In this document: piece by piece, positions 58,576 through 64,000 of the stretch | Numbering within the stretch: the first letter of the stretch is position 1 | Layout: each line of letters starts with the position of its first letter | Assembly: GCA_000621425.1 (NCBI GenBank) | Contig: KK211276.1 | Coordinates: 62,001-126,000, forward strand | Direction: 5' to 3' | DNA length: 64,000 nucleotides | DNA from: Lachnospiraceae bacterium AB2028 | GTDB taxonomy: Bacteria > Bacillota > Clostridia > Lachnospirales > Lachnospiraceae | Notes under the pieces: model-generated | Databases searched by the model: none | What the model was told of the DNA's origin: nothing | The model's input: the letters and a program-made list of their open reading frames with translations, nothing else | Made by a program: the position numbers and the translations under genes

Positions 58576-60567
58576 TTACTGTCCACCTCCAAGAAACGGA
58601 TTAGCGCCTCCTGCAGGTGTCTGTCCCGGCATTCCGTATGCAGGATTGAAATTTACAACGCTACTACCGGCTCCCTGATTATTCTGTGCAGGCTGACCGT
58701 ACAACGGATTGCCCGAAGGTGCAGCAGGCTGTCCATACAACGGATTTCCAGCTGGTGCTGCTGGCTGTGCAGGCGCAGTCCCATACATAGGACTTCCTCC
58801 CGGTGCCGCAGGTGCAGTTCCATACATAGAGCTGCCCGCCGGCATAGAAGGCTGCGGCGAAACAACGCCAGGCTGCGGAAGAATCCTTCCCTGCTCCATT
58901 CTCTGAGCCTCTTTCAGAGCCTCCTGAAGTGCCTTATCCATTGCCTGCTGCTGTCTCTGCTCATCGCCACCGGCTCCGATCTTGTACTTCTGTGTCTTAA
59001 ATATATTATCCTCTTCAGGATTACCAAAATCAAAGGACATATCACCCATATTTGAAAGTGCTCCACCAGCCGCTCCGGCACCGGACTGAATGTTCTTTTC
59101 AGCCTTCCTAAGGTTTGGTGATTCAAATACCGAATTAAGAGCCTCTTCTCTTGCCATCTCTTCCTGACGGATTTTCTCCATGATCGACATCTTGGATGTG
59201 CCTGTAAGGGCTCCGCCACCACTCTTAACAACCGTCTGGTTGAGAAGCGGAGATTCAAATACCGGTCCATTATTCTGGGTAGGATCCACCAGAATCAGAT
59301 TTGATTCTTTCTTTTCCTCCATACCGCCTAACTTTTCGATAACGGTTCGGCTGCTGCTTCCACCTATTCCAGCATGTACACCAACCTCCGTATGCTGTTC
59401 CGTTTTATCCAAAGTATATAAATTTGCCTTAATACCTGAATCATTCTTTGACGGAGCAGTTCCATACAGTGAAGCGGGTGCTCCCGGATCGGTCTGGGGT
59501 GCTGCAGGCTGCGCAGGCGCTGCAGGTGCCGTTCCGTACAACGAAGCAGGTGCTCCCGGATCGATTTGAGGTGCTGCAGACTGTGCAGGTGCCGTTCCGT
59601 ACAACGAAGCAGGTGCTCCCGGATCGGTTTGAGGTGCTGCAGACTGTGCCGGTGCTGTTCCGTATAACGAAGCAGGTGCTCCCGGATCGGTCTGGGGCGC
59701 TGCAGGAGCCGCATACAGTGAAGGCTGCGCTGCAGGTTGTGCCGGTGCCGCATACAGCGAAGGTTGTGCTGCGGACTGTGCAGGCGCTGCATACAGCGAA
59801 GGTTGTGCTGCGGACTGTGCAGGCGCTGCATACAGCGAAGGCTGTGCTGCAGGTTGTGCAGGCGCTGCGGGTGCTGCATACAATGAAGGCTGCTCTGTAG
59901 GCTGTGTTGCAGGCGCCGCATAAGCTTCCTGAACCGGTTCCATAACCGGTGTTTCTGCAACAACAGGCTGCTCTGCCTCTGCGGCTGCAAGCTCTGCCTG
60001 CTTTGCCTTATAATTTGGATCATACTCAGGTGCCGCTGCTGCAGTTCTTGGTTTATAAGCAAAACGCGAACTTGAAAGAGACGACTGTCCCGATACGGTA
60101 GTAGCCGCCTGAGGTATAGCATGACTCTGAGTCGGCTGTGCATTTCCCGGGGTAATGGTATATTCCTGTGTTGATGTTGAAACAGGAGCCTGAACAGGTG
60201 CAGTTCCATAGGTCTGAGCCGGCTGAACATTCCCCTGCATTATTGTATATTCCTGCGGAGCTTCCTGAACAGGAGCCTCTGCCACTACAGGTGCTGCTGC
60301 CGGTATCTCTGCCTGCACGGGCTGTGGTGCCGGTTCCGGCGCTGGTGCCGGTTCACTTACCGGTGGATTCTTTAAGAAATCCAATTCCGGAAGAGAACTG
60401 TCATCATTATGATTATATACACTTCCTAAAGAAATGGTGGAATTAAAACTTCCGCCATTTTTCTTCATATCCTTTACGTACTTCTTGATATTAAATTTGC
60501 AACCCGGACATGATCTTGTCCCTTCATCAACGATTCTGTGGCATTGAGGACAAACTATATTTGCCAT
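58576..60567 (-). CDS. Zinc-ribbon protein with Ala/Pro/Gln repeats (663 aa)
   Basis: Function unknown. A zinc ribbon starts the protein (Cys6, Cys9, Cys20, Cys23; CPQCHRIVDEGTRSCPGC). Most of the rest is low complexity: QPSLYAAPAQ repeats (about 228-290), PGAPASLYGTAPA repeats of 20-24 residues (about 291-372) and a Gly/Pro/Tyr-rich end with PLYGQPA units. A charged region (about 400-560; VIEKLGGMEEKKESNL, SIMEKIRQEEMAREEAL) is the only other ordered-looking part. No membrane segment is seen. It may be an assembly or scaffold protein. Confidence 0.75.
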   Translation of the reverse strand: MANIVCPQCHRIVDEGTRSCPGCKFNIKKYVKDMKKNGGSFNSTISLGSVYNHNDDSSLPELDFLKNPPVSEPAPAPEPAPQPVQAEIPAAAPVVAEAPVQEAPQEYTIMQGNVQPAQTYGTAPVQAPVSTSTQEYTITPGNAQPTQSHAIPQAATTVSGQSSLSSSRFAYKPRTAAAAPEYDPNYKAKQAELAAAEAEQPVVAETPVMEPVQEAYAAPATQPTEQPSLYAAPAAPAQPAAQPSLYAAPAQSAAQPSLYAAPAQSAAQPSLYAAPAQPAAQPSLYAAPAAPQTDPGAPASLYGTAPAQSAAPQTDPGAPASLYGTAPAQSAAPQIDPGAPASLYGTAPAAPAQPAAPQTDPGAPASLYGTAPSKNDSGIKANLYTLDKTEQHTEVGVHAGIGGSSSRTVIEKLGGMEEKKESNLILVDPTQNNGPVFESPLLNQTVVKSGGGALTGTSKMSIMEKIRQEEMAREEALNSVFESPNLRKAEKNIQSGAGAAGGALSNMGDMSFDFGNPEEDNIFKTQKYKIGAGGDEQRQQQAMDKALQEALKEAQRMEQGRILPQPGVVSPQPSMPAGSSMYGTAPAAPGGSPMYGTAPAQPAAPAGNPLYGQPAAPSGNPLYGQPAQNNQGAGSSVVNFNPAYGMPGQTPAGGANPFLGGGQ
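59452..59886. repeat. Two families of tandem coding repeats
   Basis: About 435 bases of tandem units in the 663-aa gene: a 39-54 bp unit coding SLYAAPA and a 60-72 bp unit coding PGAPASLYGTAPA. Units are close to identical, and frames on both strands stay open as a side effect. Confidence 0.8.
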
Positions 60568-60705
60568 TTTTTTGCCTCCTCATAAGAAAATATTAAAAAA
60601 CCTGCGACTTATAGTATATCCGACAACCATCAAATAATCAATATCGCGTTTCAAAAATCACTCATTTTCTACGGCCAAATTATAGTCGGCAAATAAAAAT
60701 TCATG

Positions 60706-60734
60706 TTGACAACCACCATTCGGTTGAGTATAAT
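60706..60734 (+). promoter_or_regulatory. Consensus sigma-A promoter of tRNA-Met
   Basis: TTGACA (60706-60711), 17-base spacer, TATAAT (60729-60734): a perfect match to consensus, 26 bases before the tRNA. Confidence 0.92.
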
Positions 60735-60760
60735 CTAAACGTTCGGTCAATTCCGATCGT

Positions 60761-60834
60761 GGCGAGATAGCTCAGTTGGCTAGAGCACGCGGTTCATACC
60801 CGCGGTGTCGAGGGTTCAAATCCCCCTCTCGCTA
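60761..60834 (+). tRNA. tRNA-Met (CAT)
   Basis: A 74-base cloverleaf with anticodon CAT at 60795-60797. The D stem (GCTC/GAGC) and anticodon stem (CGCGG/CCGCG) pair fully. The acceptor stem has a G-U at 1:72, and the T stem has an A-C mismatch at 50:64. The lack of the three G-C pairs and of a 1:72 mismatch of the initiator type makes this the elongator. CCA is not encoded. Confidence 0.95.
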
Positions 60835-60837
60835 TTA

Positions 60838-60870
60838 AAAAACTTGAAACATAATGTTTCAAGTTTTTTT
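60838..60870 (+). terminator. Intrinsic terminator after tRNA-Met
   Basis: AACTTGAAACA (60841-60851), loop TAA, TGTTTCAAGTT (60855-60865), then a T-run to 60870. The A-run on the left side would let it also end minus-strand transcripts coming from the DUF6465 gene. Confidence 0.9.
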
Positions 60871-60906
60871 GTTGCACTCTATTATCTAAAATTCTTCAGC
60901 TCCACA

Positions 60907-61110
60907 TCAAAGATCTATATCACCATGTGCCTTATCTGAGTTAGCGGTATAGTATACTTTTCCATCCTCCGGCTTTATATACAACTCTATGTCCTTAAGC
61001 TCTGTCTTATTGCCCTTCTTGAAATCCTTCTTAGCCTGGTCTGCAAGCTTATCGAAATCATACTGCTTTCCGCCATACTCAAGAAAAACCCTTGTCTTTA
61101 CTTCTGCCAT
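60907..61110 (-). CDS. DUF6465-like small protein
   Basis: A 67-residue soluble protein (MAEVKTRVFLEYGGKQYDFD, KKDFKKGNKTELKDIELYIKPEDGKVYYTAN) typical of a small clostridial family with no known function. GGGAGG lies 8 bases before the ATG. A longer reading in the same frame would run into argS and is not used. It lies between argS and the tRNA terminator. Confidence 0.85.
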   Translation of the reverse strand: MAEVKTRVFLEYGGKQYDFDKLADQAKKDFKKGNKTELKDIELYIKPEDGKVYYTANSDKAHGDIDL

Positions 61111-61204
61111 TGTTTTTTCCTCCCTATAATATTGTTTTAAACAAATCCTATACTTTGTAGCCTTTAATGTCAATATATCTAAAAAACTTTCAAGCCATAT
61201 AACC

Positions 61205-62992
61205 TTACATTCTCTCCGGTGCGTCAAAGCCAAGAAGGCTGATACAGCATTCAAACATCTCAAGTACCGCATTAAGCAGATTGATGTATGCTGCCTTCTT
61301 GTTCTCATCCGGCTCTGCAAGAATCTTAGTCTCATGATAGAAGGAATTGAAGTCATTTGCCAATCTGTAGGCAAAAGCACAAACCTTGTGCGGTGCACGT
61401 TCAGTAAAAGCTTCTTCTATCATCTGTGAAAAGCCTGCCATATCCCTGAAAACATTCTTTCCAGGTGCGCCGCATAAGAGCGCAGGATGCACCTCTCCAA
61501 AGCCTCTCATATCCCTGCTTACACTGCCGCCCTGTTCCTTATATCTGGTAAGAATAGATTTAATACGTACCATAGTATAAAGAAGATAGGGACCTGTATC
61601 ACCTTCAAACGCAGTGAACCTGTCTACATCAAAGACATAATCCTTAGATGCCTGATTGGAAAGATCACCGTATTTTATTGCCGCAAGTGCCGTGATATCA
61701 GCTGTCTTCTTAGCCTCATCCTCAGGTATGTCCTTATTTTCACTTATCTTTTCGTACATCTGGTCTTCTATCTGACCTAAAAGGTACTCAAGTCTGAGTA
61801 CTCCGCCATCACGAGTCTTAAATGGAGTTCCGTCAGATCCGTTCATTGTACCGAAACCTATGAATTCAAGGCTGGTCTCCGGCTTTGCCAGTCCGCATTT
61901 CTTAGCGGTCCTGAACACCTGTATGAAATGAAGCTCCTGGCGCTTATCAACCACATAAAGTATTGCATCCGGTTTAAACTCCTTCTCACGGTATTTAATG
62001 GTAGCTAAATCCGTAGTTTCGTAATTGCTTGCCCCGTCTGACTTAAGCACTATGCAGGGAGGATACTCCTTTTTATCGCTTTCTTCAGCGATATCCACCA
62101 CCAGTGCTCCCTCTGAAAGATATGCAAATCCGTCTGCTTTCATCTTATCAACCATTTCAGGGATCATATCGTCAACATCAGATTCGCCCATCCACAAGTC
62201 AAAAGAAACATCCAGTTTCTCATAATTCTTTTTAAGGTCAGTAACAGAAACTTTCAGGATCTGTTTCCACAGTTCCCTGTAGCCGCGTCGGCCTTCCTGC
62301 AGCTCTTTGGTATTCTGTAATGCACGTTTCTTGTATTCTTCGTCTTTTTTACATTTTCCGCTGGCAATAGGATAGATTTCCTCAAGCTCCGATATGGTAA
62401 ATGGCGGCTCCTCAGGATATTCGCCGGTAAATTTTTCATCAAAATATACCAGCTCCGGTTTCCTCTCCTTCAGTTCAGTAATAATCTGTCCCATAGGCAT
62501 TCCCCAGTCACCAAGATGAACATCACCTATGACCTTATGCCCCGCATAACGGGATATGCGTTTAATGCTCTCACCGATTATCGCAGGCCGCAGATGTCCA
62601 ACATGAAGGGGTTTTGCCACATTCGGTCCGCCGTAATCAATAACTATGGTCTGCTGTTTTTCAGGCGCCTCAAGGCCGAACTTATCACTTGCAAACATCT
62701 CCCCTGCATATTCAGTAAGAAACGCTTCAGATACTTTAAGGTTGATAAAGCCAGGTGCCACCGCCTCAACCGAAGAAAAGACTTTTGATTCTTCAAGCTG
62801 CTTTACCACATCTTCCGCAATCATGATAGGTGCTTTATGGAAAAGCTTTGCTCCCGCCATAGCACCATTACACTGGTACTCGCAAAGGTCCGGCCTGTTG
62901 CTTACCGTCACCCTTCCCAGGCTGCCGTCATACCCTGCGGCCTCAAAAGCCTTTTTCATTTCATTTTCAAGTTTTACGATGAATTTTTCCAT
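61205..62992 (-). CDS. argS: Arginyl-tRNA synthetase
   Basis: Charges tRNA-Arg. The 595-residue protein has the N-terminal additional domain (about 1-105), the HIGH-type motif in PNVAKPLHVGHLRPAII, a catalytic core with FGTMNGSDGTPFKTRDGG in place of a KMSKS loop, and a C-terminal anticodon-binding DALR domain. The ATG at 62992 is chosen for AAAGGAAAA just upstream and for the family's usual start; a longer in-frame ATG at 63082 overlaps queH. Length is normal. Confidence 0.96.
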   Translation of the reverse strand: MEKFIVKLENEMKKAFEAAGYDGSLGRVTVSNRPDLCEYQCNGAMAGAKLFHKAPIMIAEDVVKQLEESKVFSSVEAVAPGFINLKVSEAFLTEYAGEMFASDKFGLEAPEKQQTIVIDYGGPNVAKPLHVGHLRPAIIGESIKRISRYAGHKVIGDVHLGDWGMPMGQIITELKERKPELVYFDEKFTGEYPEEPPFTISELEEIYPIASGKCKKDEEYKKRALQNTKELQEGRRGYRELWKQILKVSVTDLKKNYEKLDVSFDLWMGESDVDDMIPEMVDKMKADGFAYLSEGALVVDIAEESDKKEYPPCIVLKSDGASNYETTDLATIKYREKEFKPDAILYVVDKRQELHFIQVFRTAKKCGLAKPETSLEFIGFGTMNGSDGTPFKTRDGGVLRLEYLLGQIEDQMYEKISENKDIPEDEAKKTADITALAAIKYGDLSNQASKDYVFDVDRFTAFEGDTGPYLLYTMVRIKSILTRYKEQGGSVSRDMRGFGEVHPALLCGAPGKNVFRDMAGFSQMIEEAFTERAPHKVCAFAYRLANDFNSFYHETKILAEPDENKKAAYINLLNAVLEMFECCISLLGFDAPERM

Positions 62993-63027
62993 ATTTTCCT
63001 TTCCGCCGTATTTGTCCGGCTCCCTCC

Positions 63028-63711
63028 TTAATAAGACTGCCTTCTTCTCTCTGATTCCTTTTTTGAAAAGACACAGCCGCAATAATCCTGTCTGTACAAT
63101 CCGTATTCCTTTGAGAGTTCTATCGATCTCTGATACCCGCCCCTTTTTTTAAAATCCGAGGGCAAAAAATATGTCCCAAACTTCTCCGCCGCTTCCCGGC
63201 CTAAATAGTTTAACACAGATGCGTTTTTTAATGGAGAGATTGTTAATGTGGTGGTAAAACAGTCAAAACCGTTTTCTGCTGCATATTTAGCGGTTTCATA
63301 TAACCTAAGCCTGAAACACTTCACACACCTAAGTCCGCCTTCAGGTTCATTTTCAAATCCTTTCACGGCTTTCATAAACTCTTCCGTCGAATAACTGCCG
63401 GCAGCATACTTGATTATACCACCTTCTGTTTTGTTATATTCAGATATAAGTCTTTCAAGTTCGTTTGCCCTTTTTTCATATTCATCCGCATTTGTTATAT
63501 TTGGATTAAAGAAAAAGTCCGTAATATCAAAATACTGCCTGAGATATTCCAGACAGTAACTGGAACAAGGGGCACAACAACTATGGAGCAGGAGCCGTCC
63601 GCGCTCCCCCCTTTCCTTCATACTCCTTATGTATTCATCTGTTTTCTTCTGGAAATTATCTTTCGGAAGTGCCAGTATCTCTTCATCCGTCAGCAAGCAC
63701 ATATCATTCAC
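63028..63711 (-). CDS. queH: Epoxyqueuosine reductase QueH
   Basis: Last step of queuosine synthesis for tRNA wobble positions. The 227-residue protein has the QueH (DUF208) Cys signature HSCCAPCSSYCLE near the start, CVKCFRLRL in the middle, and YRQDYCGCVFS near the end, matching the iron-sulfur and redox sites. The GTG at 63711 overlaps the end of the EAL gene; an ATG at 63702 is also possible. It precedes argS on the same strand. Confidence 0.93.
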   Translation of the reverse strand: MNDMCLLTDEEILALPKDNFQKKTDEYIRSMKERGERGRLLLHSCCAPCSSYCLEYLRQYFDITDFFFNPNITNADEYEKRANELERLISEYNKTEGGIIKYAAGSYSTEEFMKAVKGFENEPEGGLRCVKCFRLRLYETAKYAAENGFDCFTTTLTISPLKNASVLNYLGREAAEKFGTYFLPSDFKKRGGYQRSIELSKEYGLYRQDYCGCVFSKKESERRRQSY

Positions 63712-64000
63712 AATAATTGTTTATAAACTCCTCAGCAGGAATCGGCCTCGCATAATAGAATCCCTGTACCTTCCTCACACCGATGCTACGCAGGAACTCC
63801 ACATGTTCTTGATTTTCCACGCCTTCGCAGACTACATCCATGCCGATATCGTTAATCATCTCGACAATCTTGCGAAGCACTTTTCTACTCTTTTCATTAT
63901 CCACGGATGCAGAGAAGAAAATCCTGTCAATCTTTATTACATCAAAAGGAACATCCTTCAGCATATTCAGTGATGAATAGCCGGAACCGAAATCATCCAT
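63704..64000 (-). CDS. EAL-domain c-di-GMP phosphodiesterase, C-terminal part
   Basis: The last 98 residues of an EAL domain; the rest lies beyond the window. Visible are DDFGSGYSSLN (acidic metal site), VIKIDRIFF (Lys), VCEGVEN (Glu) and VQGFYYARPI, all consistent with an active phosphodiesterase. The first Met seen here is internal to the domain. It overlaps queH by 8 bases. Confidence 0.93.
   Translation of the reverse strand: MDDFGSGYSSLNMLKDVPFDVIKIDRIFFSASVDNEKSRKVLRKIVEMINDIGMDVVCEGVENQEHVEFLRSIGVRKVQGFYYARPIPAEEFINNYCE

Noticed and set aside
59364-60230. Long alternative frames on both strands in the repeat gene (also 59448-59900 plus)
   Set aside because: Tandem repeats with a unit length divisible by three keep other frames open; the 663-aa frame has the zinc ribbon, ribosome binding site and normal codon use.
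61111-61398. Upstream extension of the DUF6465 gene
   Set aside because: It overlaps argS in another frame and skips the good GGGAGG site at the ATG 61110.

Overview
The window looks like a chromosome segment from a member of the Lachnospiraceae (Eubacteriales, Bacillota), possibly close to Butyrivibrio. The reasons are moderate G+C with AGGAGG ribosome binding sites, a purine pathway that uses a stand-alone AICAR transformylase plus a separate PurO-type IMP cyclohydrolase, the Firmicutes order cysS-mrnC-rlmB, MutS2, YhaM, Mini-RNase III, and several proteins with A/P/Q-rich or D/Y-rich repeats behind zinc ribbons. No genus can be fixed from the sequence alone. Nearly everything is on the minus strand; only mutS2, a two-component pair (41.9-46.6 kb) and one tRNA are on the plus strand.

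Left part (1-9.8 kb): the end of purine synthesis (partial AICAR transformylase, IMP cyclohydrolase), pyruvate kinase, a DUF218 lipoprotein, an 812-residue TIR-membrane-beta-propeller protein, a MATE exporter, an SPL-like radical SAM protein and a TetR regulator with a clear double operator. A 470-base gap with a 129-bp tandem palindromic repeat follows.

Accessory island (10.3-17.5 kb): a run of mostly unrecognised proteins, a HAD nucleotidase-like protein, and an unusual 577-residue regulator joining a sigma-70 region 2-like domain to a helix-turn-helix and a WYL domain. Three of the genes are preceded by the same element: a dyad close to ATCCTCAAAATTTTGAGGAT, exactly 9 bases, then CATAATAT. 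Two of these leaders contain a terminator hairpin before the ribosome binding site. This is the best candidate in the window for an undescribed regulon or gene-cassette system.

Signalling block (17.5-25.4 kb): a Pr6Pr-like membrane protein, a BMP-family binding protein, a 1259-residue fusion (transporter S-component-like membrane domain, ligand-binding propeller, Y_Y_Y, HD-GYP) and a degenerate-GGDEF/EAL protein. These suggest c-di-GMP breakdown tied to sensing outside the cell. A further EAL protein enters at the right edge.

Small-gene region (25.5-36.3 kb): GNAT acetyltransferases, a CPBP protease with its TetR regulator, a transglutaminase-like protein, an isochorismatase-like hydrolase, AzlCD, an MBL-fold protein, a DUF3795 protein, a PNPOx-like protein, a histidine phosphatase, two membrane-anchored unknowns, a frameshifted SUKH (SMI1/KNR4) gene, a truncated aspartate racemase and a 145-base nested palindrome.

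Housekeeping right part (36.3-64 kb): an RlmD-like methyltransferase, YhaM, an HtrA-like protein that appears to have lost its catalytic triad, a membrane metallopeptidase-like protein with an Asp/Tyr tail, mutS2, a two-component system, a receiver-Hpt protein, an aldehyde dehydrogenase, potABCD, a CorC/HlyC protein, rlmB-mrnC-cysS, ispF with an odd tail, two low-complexity proteins, tRNA-Met with a perfect sigma-A promoter, a DUF6465 protein, argS and queH.
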